Below the pieces are notes generated by a model. It saw only the letters and a program-made list of their open reading frames with translations. It searched no databases and had not been told where the DNA came from. From Rhynochetos jubatus (Eukaryota; Chordata; Aves; Eurypygiformes; Rhynochetidae): a stretch of 64,000 bases of DNA. A program made the position numbers and the translations under genes. The first letter of the stretch is position 1, and the number at the start of each line of letters is the position of its first letter. This document shows, one piece after another, positions 1 through 14,207 of the stretch. The DNA is taken from assembly GCA_027574665.1 (NCBI GenBank), contig CM050648.1:139004175-139068174 (forward strand), in the 5' to 3' direction.

Positions 1-1340
1 AGTACAAGGGAAGTTCACCCTGACTGCTCCAGCTCCTGCACCCCGCAGCCTTCCTCAGCCTTCCTCTCCTCCTCACACCCCAGCCCTGAACCGGGCGCTG
101 CCGTCAGCCCGTCCGGCATGCGTGGGCAGCGGAGCGGGTGCCTTTGGGGCACCCTGGCACCAGTTGCTCGGCTCAGGCAGGCAGTGTCCCGCCTGACCTG
201 AGGGAAGGTGGTCTCACCACTTGTGCTGCCCGTGTTTTCCACACAGTCCTGCAGCTGCATACCCACAGCCTCCCGTGTTTCACAAGCCCTGCCCTCGTAG
301 GGTGTGTGAAGGAGACCTGTCAAACAAGAACTCAAGTCAGAAGCATCCTAAATGTGAATGTCAAGGTTGCTGTGATACAGGCTTGAGTTTCCATCACTGA
401 ACAGTATAAAAGCAGCTTTAGCACCTCCCCTAGTTCTTGTTGAGGAGTAGGAGTAGCATGGGCTGGGGGCTGGAGCCACAGTTGGTAGCTCAAGGGCCTT
501 TCTTTGGCTCTTGGTTGTATGATGAGCTTCTAAATGGCCAGGGGACTGAGCATTTCTGCCTGTGAAAAGGACGTAGTGGTGCTGTCACTGTAAAGTGCTT
601 TGAGATCTGCTGGTGAGAAAAGTCCTGCATAAGAGCAGCATTTCACTGTTGTTGGCACATGTGGAAATTGCTGCCGGAGCATCATCTGGGAAGAGCTGAC
701 CGTGCTGGAGCCTGCTCTGCCCCAGCAGCCTCTGGGGCTGTGCACAACGGGCCTTTTCCTCAGGCTGCTTTGGGAAAGCTGCTCCGGTGAAAAACAGCTG
801 TGCAAACGCACTGCCGTCTTCACACGCACGGAGTAGCTGCTCTCCAGGGTGTCTCCAGCGTCTGTGCACTTGTTAGTAGTGATGAAGGAGGAAGGAACTG
901 CATATTTGTTAGAAAACCAGTGGGCTTCAGAGGAAGGAAATAGGAAAAACATTGTCAGTCATATCTGAAAATAGCCCACAACGGGAGGAAGGAAGCGGAC
1001 GTTGGTCATTTCTGCTGCTCATCTCTCATTTCCCCTTGGAAAATTTTATTCCAAAATATCTTGATTGATACTAGTAATGAATTTATTTCCCTTATGAAGC
1101 GTTTCTAGCCTGTGTGTCCAGGGCAAGAGGCATCCCAGGGAAGTACTGCATTCCAGATGGGCAATTCAGTGCACCCAGGAGGGGACGGGAGGGGAAAGAA
1201 AAAGCATTTCCCTCCACAGCCACTGGCAGCTGGCAAGTTTTAGAGAAAGGTTTGATTGGGCTGAAAGCTGTAGTGAGCCGGAATGAAACCACGCAGCCTT
1301 CATGTCCAGACCATGGGAGGGTGGTCAGGCTGGATGTGAG

Positions 1341-1391
1341 TAATGAGGCTAGTATTAATAATGAGACTAATAATAATGAGACTAATAATAC
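1341..1391. repeat. short AAT-rich tandem repeat
   Basis: An imperfect repeat of units resembling aataatgagact, with a period of about 15 bases and two to three copies, in otherwise unremarkable sequence. Confidence 0.75.
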
Positions 1392-4300
1392 CTGATATAA
1401 TTAAGTACTAATTCTTCATTTGAAGGACTGCATGAAATGTGACCATGGTACATGAAAGGGCTCACGGGGAGACCTCGCCAAAGCTCACAGTGCATTCGTA
1501 GCACAACTGATGTTAAAGACTTGCTGAATGTTCCCAACCCTGGACAGGTAGAGGGAGGAGGAAAGCCCCACTTCCATTTCTGCTTGAATGAGTTCTCTAA
1601 GTTATCTCAGTTGTCACCCAGCTCTTCAGTGGTTTGCCTCATTAAGGTCTCTATTCTGCACACCCTCAGCACCAGAGCTTGTCTCTGGAAGGTGCACGCT
1701 GTGCCACCTTCTGCTGTCTCCACTGCAGGAATCATCTTTCTGCACTCAACAGAGCTTTTCAAACTTCTCCCAGCTGTTCTGGCCCTTTAATAACACTCAC
1801 AGACACGGACAAGTGGTGGAGAGGGCTCTTGCTGAAGGGTATCTCACCCAGGATGTATCCCCCCTTGTATGAATCAATGCAGGAATGAGTGTTGGCACAA
1901 GGCAGTGTATATTCTCAGGATTTTAACATGATTTTTACAAGGAGGTAACTCTCGTGTCTCTGATGGGAGGGGTTATGTGCACTTAGCAAGTTGCTGGCAT
2001 TATGGCATGGACATGTGCACATGAAGCTTGCATGGCTGTGTGTGTTGTGTCACAGGCCATATCCCCAACTGTGTAAGCAACTGCAGAGCCACTTCAGCTT
2101 CAGAACCGTTAGCACTTCATACCTTGAGAGCTTAATCTTGCATTCCCTTCTTCTGCTAGTAGCCCTTACTCAGGTGAGTAAGCAGATCTTCCACTTCAGC
2201 CCTTGTAGTCCGTAAGCTGCTCCCTGGTCCTAGAAAATCCTCAGTGCTGGGAGGCTTTCCAGCCTTAGTGTTGTTGCTGTTGTGTTCTTTGCAACCATAC
2301 TATTTATTCACTAAAAGCTACCTCATTCCCTCTGACCTGGCTTTTGAATGAAGACGGTGGCAAAGAGCCTGCTGGCTTCGGTTCTGCAGGCTCAGAGGCC
2401 TTATCTAGGGAGCTGCATCCAGTAAAGCGCTGAGTGCTGTCATCAGGTCCAGGCAGAGGCTAAATCACGGGCCAAAAGGTTAATCACACAAACTGACTCC
2501 ACTGCCACTCTCTGAAAAATCACTCCCATGCCGAATCCCTGCAGAGAGTTCAGCACTGTCCAGGGTTTAGCTCTGACAGTCGACAATGTGCAGGGTTTCA
2601 TGGCACACGTTATTAACCTTTGCAGTTTAGTGGTTCTGTGCAGCCCCAGTCCCTTTAATATCCCCTCTGTACGAACTACGTGCTCTGACCCTCCAAAACC
2701 AGAGATTACTGATGAAAGTCAGCTTTAGGAAATGCAGGTGTTGCAACACCTGTTGTTACGTGGACAACACGTTAGCGCGATTAGCTTCCCAAAGCTGCGC
2801 TGTGTGGGGAGAAACGCACACGAGAGCTCGAGGCATCATTGTAAGCCACAAGTATCCCTTCTCTTTCTGGTGTCAGAATTAGGAGACAAAAAGTTTCATG
2901 GGTGGTCCACAGCGAAGGGAGAAATCTTTTCCTTTCCTTTTCCCTCCTCCACAAACAAGCAGTAAAGAATACGTTGCTTTCAGCGGGCAGAATGTCCCTA
3001 TGGCTTTTAATTGCACCTTTCAGCAAATTTACTAGCAGCTCCTTTGCCATATATTAGCCAGTGGCCAGAGTGTGAAAGGTGGTTATCTGAAGCGTGCTCT
3101 GGGAGGCTGAATGGGCTGTGGGGTGGGTGATATCCAACCCCAGGCCTTGTTTGATTACATTTGTGTCCTGTTGAAGATGTCTATTTTTGGCCTAGGGTAA
3201 AAATAAAGCTAGAAAGCACTATGAGATTTAGTTTTCTGGGTTCTTTTCTTGGAGATGCAGCTGTCCACATTTGGTCAGGTCTGAAGTGAATTGCTTGTTT
3301 TGTGTCACCTGTATTACATGGTCACAGGTTTCACAGATCCTTAAACTTCACGTTTAAGTAATTAAGCCATATCTTCAGGAGGGTGTCAGCGACGTTACCC
3401 AAATCACACCAGTTTAATTTCCAGTACAGTCTCTTTAGCTGTCCCTGGAGCTGCATCCCCATTTAAGCACGCTGCTGTATAACCCAATGACCGTGGGAAA
3501 AGACTTTTTTGCACTCTGATATTTCAGAGTGTTCCCAGGAACAGTGAATGTCTGTGTCCAAGCCCAGGCAGATTTTCCCTCTACGTGACCAGAGAAGCAG
3601 CTGGCCCAGTGGTCAACCAGTGATGCTGTATGGTTGGCACGGATGTGGCTTGCAAACAGAGGTGGAGTTTCAGGAAGCTGGCTCACTCCTTGGCTTTGCT
3701 ACAGGCTCCCTTTGGGGTTTTGCTCCTGGCACATAGATACTTCCACTGTCTCTGAGCACCAGGTACTCTGGGCTTTCTCTGGGACATTCTGTCTAATCAC
3801 TTCTTGCAGAATTAGATGTGGGCAGACAGGACAGGTTCCTGCTTCCCCTTCTTGACCTACTTCGATGTTCATCCCACCACAGCAGCTACAGGGAGGAATC
3901 GGTTCCATCTTACAATTCAGTAGCAGAAGCAGATCCTGAGCCCCAGATCCTGGGTTGGGGACAGTGTGGATAGCCACCCCACCATGCTTGCCTTGCTTGT
4001 AGCCTTCAGGGGAAGAAACCTCTGCCATAGTCAGAGCTGGCACAGGCGTAACGGTTGACCCTGCAAATTCAGCCCCATGGAAGTAGAACGTGTTCATACA
4101 GGTAGCTCAGGGCTGAGGTCTTTTCACACGTGAAGCGAGTTGCCATTGGCTTTGTAACCATTTTGAAGTGGAATTTGCTGTTTATTTGCTGGAATATTGG
4201 ATTAGCAGCATCCCAGGACTTGCACTCCCAGTTTGAACATGACTTGGATCACACCTAAAGAGAGTTATTTAAGAAAGTGGGAAAATACTGACAGGTTAAA

Positions 4301-7300
4301 CTGGTTTCTTTTACAGCCAGATCAGACCGTTACTAGTGTTGAAAATGTTTTCACATGTGTATTTCTTCCTGGTAAAGCGAAGCACGTACAGATGTGACCT
4401 TAGCGTCGCTGATCAGAGATCCAAGATAGGTTCCGTGCCGAGCAATGGCTTCAAGAGGACTAGAGAGCCCCTGCCAACATTATGACGCTAGACAGACACC
4501 AGCCCGTGGCACAAGGCAGACCAAGTCAAAGGGTACTCTGGCAAGCTTTTGGAGGCTTTTGGAGCATCACTGCCCTCACCTGAGAGAGAATGGAGGGAGC
4601 TGCTTAAAAGTGCTTCCCTGGCTTCTTTTCACATTCTTCCAGTGTTACAAAACACAGCTTCTGTGACCAGATATTTGTTTACACTGCAATTCCATTAAAA
4701 AACGGTAAACGTGTAATACAAAAATATATGCTTGTGTTTTAAACATAGCTACTTTTTAGTATTTTGGTGCCATTCTTTTCAACTTCATTTGTGTGTGTTC
4801 AAATGTGTCGTTTCCTCCTGCGGATTGTAATTTTTGCACCGTGGGCAAAGAAGCCTCAAAAGAATAAGGTTTTTCATGCAAAATATCCGGGGCACAATAT
4901 CTGCTTTCATAAAGCTCTGGACATGCTGTTTGCCATTTCCTAATCTTATTCCTGAGTTTTTATGCTGCCGGAGACTAACTTCTGGTGGCAAAGTCCTTGT
5001 ACAGAAAAAAGTGAATATTTTGACCAATAGCCTGAAATCACACATTCTTTCATTGAAAACAGTTAATTAGGAATTGAGCTCCGAAGTTAATTTCACCAAG
5101 GTCATTCACTGTTCTATTGGGTCCAGTGACCCTGTCTTAAGTAATCACGGCATTAACATACAAGGTTATAGCTTTCTTTTCAGTTGATGACATAATCTCT
5201 TTAATTGGTGTCAGGAGGCCTGCTTATGAAAGAACCATGGAAAACACCTATAGACTATAATTTTACTTTCCCCATTCACAGAGCAAATGAAACAAGCCTT
5301 AAGAATGTACTAGAGGCTCATTACATCTCCTAGCCTGTCAACACAAAGCCCCTCCGTTTCAGCCAAAGCATTAGGAATGATCAATTCTGTTTACTTCTAA
5401 CTTCAGCCTGTGAACTATTAACCTTTTCAGCAAAACTGGTGAATAGTAAATGTCAGATAATCCTCTCTGAGAAAGTTAAGAGGGTAGATAATGCATTTTA
5501 ATTGATTAAAACTTGCATGAACAAAAGTTTAAAATATCAACAGGCGAATCCCTTGCGATTCCTATTTTTGGTGGGACGTGATCCAACTATTCCACGTTGA
5601 CCCCAGTGTCCACTTTAATTTTATCTTTTCTGAGCTAAATTTTTTCAAAAAACCCTACCTGAAAATCAAATATCCTGCTTAGCAGAAATTCTGCTTTTAG
5701 AAGACAAGGTCCCTTCCGCAGCTGGTGTGCACTGGCTCAGCAGGAGAGGAGCTGCACAGCTGGGGGAGGGTTTACACAGGTTGTTATTGTAGGTAAATTT
5801 CAAACAAATATCCCCATTGATCATATTTACAATGCTCCAGAAACGGGTGTAAATACCTTTATGAGTTCTCTTGTGTTTGTAGTACTTGGAATTTCTACTT
5901 AGCCTAAATATCTGGTCTTATTTTTTCTTTTTTCAGCAATTTGGACTCTTGCATATTTTATGATTGATCCAACTCCCTCGCCAAGGATTAACTTTGTAAT
6001 TCTTATGAAACCTGTCAGTGCTCTCTGAGTGACAGAGAGCCTTAAATTCCATGGCTAACAACACTGCACTGTTTCTGGAGATAGAAGGATGCATTTCACC
6101 AGCACCACAATCACACACATCGTCTGTGTGCTGGTTCAAACCATGACATTCTGCTTTTTTTTCCCCAGTGCATTCCTCTAAACCTTGTGCTATTCAGGTG
6201 TTTAGCATCTCTTTGGTGGATCCTTGTAACCCACTCTTCTACTGTTGCACATCATTACCTTCGGATCATTCCCGGCTTCGTGCAGCTCTCCCTTAAGTTC
6301 GTATTTATCAGTTGATGCCATCTTCACAAATTCAGCATTATTTTTATTTTCTGATTGAAAATAATTTATGGCTTTGTTTAAAAAGGGGAAGAAAATTTCT
6401 GAAAATGAATAGTTTTCAAAGGAACACTCCTTTTTGAGAGAAAAACCTTTAAAAATAGAAGTCTACCTTCTCTTGGTGGTGGGTGCACCACTCCTTCATG
6501 GCAGCCCTTCCCAAGCCTTTGTTTTTGAACAGCCTGTGTTACGTTCACGTTGGAGGGAATACTGCTTGCATTAACCCTCCTTAACTTCAGAGCCATGGCT
6601 ATTAAAACAAAGGAAATGAAGAACCCAACTTGTTATTTAATACACAAAACAATGCAAAAGACTGGCAAAAGCATTGGTGTAGAAGAGAAATTGTTAAACA
6701 TGTTTCGGTAAGCCACAGAATAAACTCAGCATTACCCATCTCGTATTAGCAAAGCACTATTATCCTTATTCTGTGAGATGATCCCTAAGGAAAGCCCACA
6801 CCAATCGTCCCCGGCTCTGCCGTGCCGAGCACAAAAACCCAAGATCTGGGTGTAAGTTGTCATCTGAGGCAGGTCTATCGGCAGTTTTTCCCCCAGCTTG
6901 CTGCAGCTCAAGCAGCCCGTATGACAAGCTGGGCTCTATGGCTGAGGTCAGCAGGGGAATGGCTTGTCAGCTGGGCAGAGCAAAGTCGAGGACCAGGCAA
7001 CCTGTGGCCAGATCTCTCCCCTTTCACAGGCAACAGTGATGGCAACACGCCCTATGGGTGCCTGATGGTGCTCAGCCCCGTGAAGGGAAGGGGGCATTTG
7101 GCCAGGAATGGGCATCTGGGGTTATAGGTACAAGCAGGGAATGTGTTCTGTCACTGCTAGAAATGCCTGCTGGGTAAAGTGTGGTCCTTACCTTTCTGTC
7201 CCTTCCCTTACGGGAGAGCAGATTGGAAACAGCTGAGCTGGAGTGAAATCCAGGTGGGGCTGTTTTGATGGGATGAAGTATTGTACCCATCAGCCTTATC

Positions 7301-8592
7301 CTGACCTCTCAGTCTTCCAAGTGATGCTGTTCTGTGGGTGTAAGTTTATAAATTACACTGTCCTTTCCCCATCTCCTCCTCTTACTTGGGGCACCAGGGT
7401 GTTTTTTTCAGGTTTTTTTTGTGTAGCTTTCAGGGGAGCGATCTCACTGCTGCATTTCTTTGTGCACAGGCACATGACTTTCTTTTTATACTGTGGATCG
7501 TGAAGAGAAGGTGGTTCTGATGTCCAGGGAGGAAAGTGCTGTTCTACCTGCACCATCAGTGCTTTAGACAATGAAGTGATGGGTCTTCTGCCAGCGGGAG
7601 CCTGTTCTGTTATCCGAGGAAGCTGGGTTTTCACCATGTTCCCTGTTTGTGCTGTGCTCTGGGACTCACTGGGATCCATCCCGTCTCCTCTGCAGTTTCG
7701 GTTTTGGATGCAACAGTGTGCCCCACACTGATGTGCCCCATTAGTCTTATTCCACAAGGAACTCCAGGTAATTTGGGGTGTTACTACTGGCTTATCTGGA
7801 GTTGCAGAGTCAACTCGTTGATGTCAACAGAAAAGCTTGTCATGTGTTTTTGCCTTTATCTGCACTTGTGAAGCTCCCAGGATGCTGATCCTCCACCGCG
7901 TTAGGTGCTCTACAAACAGGACAAACTAACTGCTTCTATCCCAAAGGGCTGAGTGTGTCAATTGGGCTCAAATCCTGCCTCAGAGGGCCTGTTGTCTTCT
8001 GCCAAGTTTGCTGTGGGCATCCAGGTAAGCTTTATGGGGTTCCTTCCCTTTACCACCTCCTTTCCTACTACTAGCCTCTGGACTCAAGACGAGACCTACT
8101 AACAAGTCTTAGGAAGACAGCCAGCACTCCTGGGCCAGCACCCTCAGCTGTTCTGGTGGTGGCAGCAGTGACACTGCTCTGAGGAGCACTCACCCAAACT
8201 TCTCCCATAGACCCTGGGTGAGTTTAGTGTGTCTAGAGTTGGGTCTTTTAAACTCACCCTCCCCTGTTTACTCTTCATTTTTAGATAATCACGATCCTAA
8301 AGCACAGTCCTGATTTCAATGCAGACGTAGGGCTGTGGGTGCACAGGTCAGATGTGGGTTTGCTTATAACTTATTGCGTGGGTTGGGTAATAAAACGGCT
8401 CTTCTCAGGCAGCAGTACTTCTTAGTCAAACAATTATAAAATACATAGTGCCCTCCGCAGCCCAGCCTCCCTTGAGAAGGAAGGCAGCTTCCCTCCAACG
8501 CCAAAACACGCCACAATTTTCTTATTTGTCTTCTCTTTTTTTCGAACTTGTTTAAGTCTTTAGGAGCCGGTCTTGCCCATTTAGCCACAAAA

Positions 8593-8622
8593 TGCATGTG
8601 CGTGCATGCGTGCGTGTGTGTG
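8593..8622. repeat. (TG)n-type simple repeat
   Basis: An alternating purine-pyrimidine stretch reading gcatgtgcgtgcatgcgtgc and then tgtgtgtgc, about 30 bases, of a composition that can form Z-DNA. Confidence 0.8.
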
Positions 8623-11278
8623 CTTCCAGTGAAAAGAAGGGAAAAAACCCACAGGTTTGAGTTTGTACAATGTTTGCCCCTTTTCCCAGCAGGGATGGGT
8701 TTTGAGAGCCAGGAGACAAAAAGCATGGCCTCAACAAGCTGAATTTAAAAAAGAACATCATTTTCATTATGTAGTCAATCTCAATTACAAGCAAATGTTT
8801 TCTCTGTTGAGACTTTTCTCTTTTCAGAGCATTATGCAAGCCTCTTTTGTGGGTTGAGAGAAAGGATCAGTGGTCAATAGGGAGCAGAGTGTTGTGTACA
8901 GTGGATTTTTGTATCCTTTAGTCTACTACATAATGCGTTTTGTCAGGAGAACAGCCCAACATCCTGAGCAGATTTGCTGAATTAAAGAGCACAGCAGGGA
9001 TAGGAAACTTGTTGCTAGGTGACTGACAACTGCTGCATGTCAGTATCTCTGCGCCGGAGGTTACTCTTCCCTTTTCTTCCACCACTCAGTCTTGCCTTTT
9101 AATCTGCATCTATAATTAACTCTCTTAATACCGTGCAGCCATTTCTTTCCCTTTTGCTTCAGATGGCTGTCTGGCCATTATTTCATCTCGAACGGAGAGG
9201 AAAAACTATTTAATTTTTGTGCTTGGCTTGGCGGGGAGAAGTTGGGAGTTTTATGCAGCGCAATGTCTCATGTCTGCGCGGCAATGAGATGGCTCTTAAA
9301 AGGCATTTCTGAAGAAATATGCTCTTTGTTCATCTTAATGCTCAGTGAAACATTTCTGTGTTTACCGTTCTTTCTAAAGCCTGTTTGTTTCAGTTCAACT
9401 TAATTGAAACGCGATTGCTTTTAACTGTTTAGGTTTGGTGACCTTCCAAGCTCTTTCACTTGTGTATTTTGCAAAATAGATTTTCTTTGTATGAGGCTCT
9501 TTCTTCAATGACTGGAAATCCAGGGCTGCATCTGGCCTAGATTTGTAGTGGCAGAAGTCAATTAAACAACAGTGTTTACCCTGCTTATTTTTACTCGTAT
9601 TTTTCCTGCGCACATCAACCGTTAGTCGTGTTTGTGAAGCCCTGTGTTGTTCTGAGGAGGGATCTATATTCGAGAATTACATCCCTGGTTGATAACCATC
9701 GCTCGCTCTGGAAATGTATTTATTTTAGTCTCAGGTCTTATTCCAACAGCTGATCCAAAATACATGGTATTTACGGAATGCCCTAACTGCAGAAATGTGA
9801 TCATTTGCTTGTTTCTTTATTACAAAATGACACAAATAGAAGTCAACCTCTGTTCTGGGTGCTCTTTAAAATAGCACTCTTTATTCCTGCATGTGTTGGG
9901 GGGAAGCTGAATTCAGAAGTTCAAAGGAATTAAAACAACCAAGCAAGCTCTTATTTTTTCTTGCAGGTTTGTAATAAAGCTGCAGTTGTGGGAAACACGT
10001 ACCTTAGGCACCCTTTATACTGAAGATAAGGCGGCAGTTTAAGAAGAATAGCCAAGTAGATGTGAGAAGTGCTGCTGGTGAAATGAGGTGGCAGTCTTTG
10101 CTTCTAGGGGACTGTCCCCTGTTTGCCTGGTAGAGTGAGCGCTGAACTTGGGATATTTGAAAGAAATGAAAATCCCAGCGACTGTGAAGTAGCTGTTTCT
10201 AAGCAGGAACTCTTTCCCCACCAGTGCAAAAGGCTTTCCTGACACCAGGGGCTGTAAACTCTATCGCTTTCCATCTGCTTCTCTGAAACAGGTCCGCTGC
10301 GGGCAGATTCCGTCACCGGGAGCAGGTAGCAAAATAAGCACATCTTATTCATGTCCTTGATCTCCAACTTCAAGTCTGTAGCCCGGGAATGTGAGGGGAG
10401 AGACTTTCACCCATAACCACGGTGGTGTTTCTCCTGCCCCTTAGCCGAGGGCAAAATCCTGCCTGGGGAAACCCAGCCTCAGGCTGGAGGAGAGGGAAAA
10501 TGTGCAAGCTCCAGTGTACAGAGGAGCAGCACACACAGCAATAAGGAGGGCCAGGAAAGGGCAAGCAGTGAGCAGACACTGGCGTGGCGATGTGTTGCCA
10601 TCCAAGCCTTGATATACGGGGTGTCAGGAAACCCACAGGGGCTGACCAAGAAGAACCAAGCCCCTGTAAATGATCGACCTGTTCAGCTGGGGCTTTCCAA
10701 CCCAAACAAGGCACAAACATAGTCTCACTCTTCTTGGGAGCCAGAGAAACAGGCAAAGACTTCATCCCATAAGGCAGAAATCTGGAACTGAACTGCAGCA
10801 ATTTCATCCATTTTTGTGCTCTAGGAAGCCAGCACCGGCTTTGGATAAAGCAGTTTTGCCTTATGCTCTTCTGGCTGCTCTGAGACCAGAGTGTGCGCCT
10901 CAGCCTTATGAACAAGTTTCAAGTGTGCTGGGACAGGCATAAAAATCTGGGGCAGGCTGGGGTGGGCTGCATGGTCTAAAGGGTAGGCTGTCACGTACAG
11001 TGCGCATGGTAGCACGGTTTTCTCAGGGTGATGTTCAGCGTGCCCTAATTTCTTCACAGTGGTGTGTCACCCACATTTGTGCTGACACGTTTTGCAGTGA
11101 ATTTTGGCCAAGTAGAGCAAGCACCAATTCTTTTGTGTGATGCTGTGGGTCACATTCTGCTCTCTTTACTCAGGTAAATAGTCTCTTTGAAGCCACTGGA
11201 GAGGGTGAGTTGGGTTTGTGGTACTACTTGGGGGAGTTGGCTATGAATTCAAGCAGTTGCATTAGTTAGTCTGAGTTG

Positions 11279-11317
11279 TAATCATAATCATTGATTGATA
11301 TTGAAAAATTATGATTA
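11279..11317. repeat. 10-bp inverted repeat with AT-rich loop
   Basis: The arms taatcataat (11279-11288) and attatgatta (11308-11317) are perfect reverse complements around a loop containing cattgattgatatt. It may simply reflect AT-rich sequence, or be a pair of homeodomain-type sites. Confidence 0.6.
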
Positions 11318-13672
11318 AATTAAGTGCTGTGAGTGACAGGGTCAAGTTCACGACAGTCTCAGCCTCAGGCTCATGCTCTAAGCACAGAAGCAGCTTCTTG
11401 TCTTTCTCTCCCTGACTTGCAAGGGTGCTGGACACACAAGTGTTATGGTGAAGTAGACAAAAGTGGGAGCTTCTTACTAAGAAACTAAAAGGCTGTAATT
11501 TTCCAGAGTGCAAGCTCTAATTGCAGAGAAAGCAACTGCAGCATCACACAGACCATTCGTGTTTGCCTTCACCAACTCCTGCAGGAAAACAGGCTCTTCA
11601 GCAAGAAAAAATAGTACAGACCACTTCCATTCTCATCTGACACCTTTCCTTCCCCACATCCTTGGCTTCCAGGCTCCCTCTTAGCCTTTTCAGTTTTTAA
11701 TATGCTTGTTCCAGATGCAGCTGATGCCAAAATCTGCCACTCCAGTACCGAGACTAGTATTTAGTGCCTGAAGAATCTTCCGGGCTTCTTCAGGAGAGAA
11801 GTTCTGGCCATGCCATACCTGTGAAGTACAAGAATAAGAAGGGCAGTAAGACACACTATGCCTTTAACTACTCTGAGGTGACACCTGCTTGCCTGCTGTC
11901 TTCCCCAGAAAATACAAGATTCAGTCCCTTCCTACAGTGAAAAGAACCAACTCCTGATTCATACCCCAACTCTTTTCCTACCTTGCCATGCTGTGGTTCT
12001 TCTACATGACTGTATCCTCATCTGTGCAGCACTGGGGACAGATCACTTATTGTTGGTATGGCTTTGTTTTCTTACCCAGAGAAAATTGTGAAATGCCTGC
12101 ACCCCTCCATAAAAAGTCAGAGCTAGAAGGTTAGGTACGGTGTGAGGAAGACTGCTGAGCCTCAGTCATCACACAGGCTGTGCAAAAAACATGCAGGCAC
12201 CGTCTGGAGCTTCAAATATGTTCCCAGGCATGCCTTTGCTAGGTAACACATAGGAAATCCTACTTATAAAAGAGTGTGTTACCCACCCACTGCTGAAAGG
12301 CAGGAATCCCGTGGGATTTCAGTCTCCAAAGGGAGAGGAAGAAGTAGGAACTGTGGAGGTGCTGGGCTGGAACAAGCAGCCCTTCAGCATGGGGAAGTCC
12401 TGCTTGGGGCTGTTCAGCCAGTTGTCCTTCCTCCGTGCAGGTTTTGTCATAGCTGAGAATAAACCTAGACTTAGACATGTAAGTTGGAGAATACAGTATG
12501 TGTTCCATATCCCAAACTATCCTTGACCCACTAAGAGGAGAAGCAGCTCTGCATCTCGGGGATTCTTTACTGACTCGTCTTGATCTCACTTATTAATAAA
12601 TTTATGGACTCCGAGATGACTCGGCCAGACTGTATCCTTGTCTAAAATTAGCACTCAATTTGGTTTATTGCTTCAGGGCTGCACTGAAGAAGAACCAACA
12701 AAAAAGCATCCTTTTTTTTTTATCGCTGGAGTTGAAAGTGCATTTGTGTGAAAATGGATCTGAGCTTGGAAATAACAGCAATTCATTATTTATTAAGCAC
12801 ACACTGGGGATGGGCTTTAAAAAAAAAAAATCACATCACACGTCTTTTCCTCAGAGTCATCCGTTTCTCCTTCGTCTGCTTGTTGTCTGTGTTTTGCACT
12901 GAGTCTGCCAACGCTATTCCCTGGACCCAAATGATGCTACGGGAGACCGTGGGGAGGAAAGCAGATGTCTCTGAGCTGACGCAAAGGAAAGAGGCACCCT
13001 CGGTGATGGTCTGATGCCGTAGCTTCCTTGGGGCAGGTTTCTGCAATTTCAGAAACCTATAAAGCATCTCCCATATTTTAATCTGCTCTGCTGAGAAATA
13101 AAATTAAATCCCTTCAGTGAAATCAATAGGACCAAGTAAAACTTATCGGGAGCCATCTGCTGCCTACTTAGAGCACAAAGAGAGACAGTTTCCCAAATTA
13201 CTCTTTCAATGGAAAATGAGTAGCAGGTTTTCTAACAGAATTTCATCTTGCAGGAAACCAATCAGAAATGCTTTTGTGTCCGAACTTCGTCACTGGCTGC
13301 ATCTCTCATAATCTCTTACTGAGGCTCCAGCTCTGGCAACTGTGAAAGAGTCTGCTGTTTGATGTTGTTGAAGGAAAAAAGCCAGTGGGAATTAGGTTAA
13401 GATCTCCTCTCTTCGCCCCAGTTATCAGTCATTTGAAGAATTGTTGGTTCAGTGTCTTATTTTAACTCATTTTCAAGGCTCGAGTGTGTCGGAGAGATGA
13501 AAACTCCCGCTGCATCTGCACTGCAATCTCCAGTCCTTTTTCTCTTCCACCCACTTACAACCAGACTCACAGGCCAGGGACTGGGCAGCACCCAGGTTTA
13601 CCCACTTCTGCACCCTCTTCCCCACACTGCCCTGCCTGTGGCGCGTGGGTGCTGGCGGAACAGCAGGGCCCT

Positions 13673-14207
13673 CAGTGAGGGTGAGCCTCGTAGTGAGCAC
13701 CAGCCACGCAGGACCATCAGTGAGGGTGAGCCTTGTAGTGAGCACCAGCCACGCAGGACCATCAGTGAGGGTGAGCCTTGTAGTGAGCACCAGCCACGCA
13801 GGACCATCAGTGAGGATGAGCCTCGTAGTGAGCACCAGCCACGCAGGACCATCAGTGAGGGTGAGCCTCGTAGTGAGCACCAGCCACGCAGGACCATCAG
13901 TGAGGGTGAGCCTTGTAGTGAGCACCAGCCACGCAGGACCATCAGTGAGGGTGAGCCTCGTAGTGAGCACCAGCCACGCAGGACCATCAGTGAGGGTGAG
14001 CCGTGTAGTGAGCACCAGCCACGCAGGACCATCAGTGAGGGTGAGCCTTGTAGTGAGCACCAGCCACGCAGGACCATCAGTGAGGGTGAGCCTCGTAGTG
14101 AGCACCAGCCACGCAGGACCATCAGTGAGGGTGAGCCGTGTAGTGAGCACCAGCCACGCAGGACCATCAGTGAGGGTGAGCCATGTAGTGAGCACCAGCC
14201 ATGCACG
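13673..14207. repeat. 45-bp minisatellite, 12 copies
   Basis: Twelve head-to-tail copies of a 45-base unit (it begins agtgagggtgagcc, contains tagtgagcaccagccacgca and ends ggaccatc). Copies are nearly identical. Most variation falls on three bases after gagcc: tcg, ttg, gtg or atg. Copy 4 also has gaggatgag, and the last copy ends in ccatgcac. The order of variants, read left to right, is tcg, ttg, ttg, tcg, tcg, ttg, tcg, gtg, ttg, tcg, gtg, atg. Because 45 is a multiple of three and the unit lacks stops in several frames, long artefactual ORFs (up to 323 codons) span it on both strands. Confidence 0.97.

Larger units (their letters stand above)
1..13672. other. intergenic, no gene recognised
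   Basis: Open frames here (the longest about 181 codons, minus strand near 10.4-10.9 kb) lack recognisable domains, homology or splice support. Composition shifts between GC-richer blocks (first 0.5 kb, 6.8-8.5 kb, 10.4-11.0 kb) and AT-rich blocks (4.7-6.7 kb). Besides the small repeats listed, a tail-like block at about 7.87-7.98 kb (ggtgctctacaaacaggaca) and one near 11.15 kb look like very old repeat relics. PPM1A, expected further left by human synteny, is not recognisable. Confidence 0.6.

Noticed and set aside
400..412. TATA-like agtataaaagc
   Set aside because: There is no coding exon or CpG-rich region nearby; a single TATA-like string is expected by chance.
10370..10915. 181-codon minus-strand ORF
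   Set aside because: No recognisable domain; composition is typical of a GC-richer block read by chance; no neighbouring exon-like structure.
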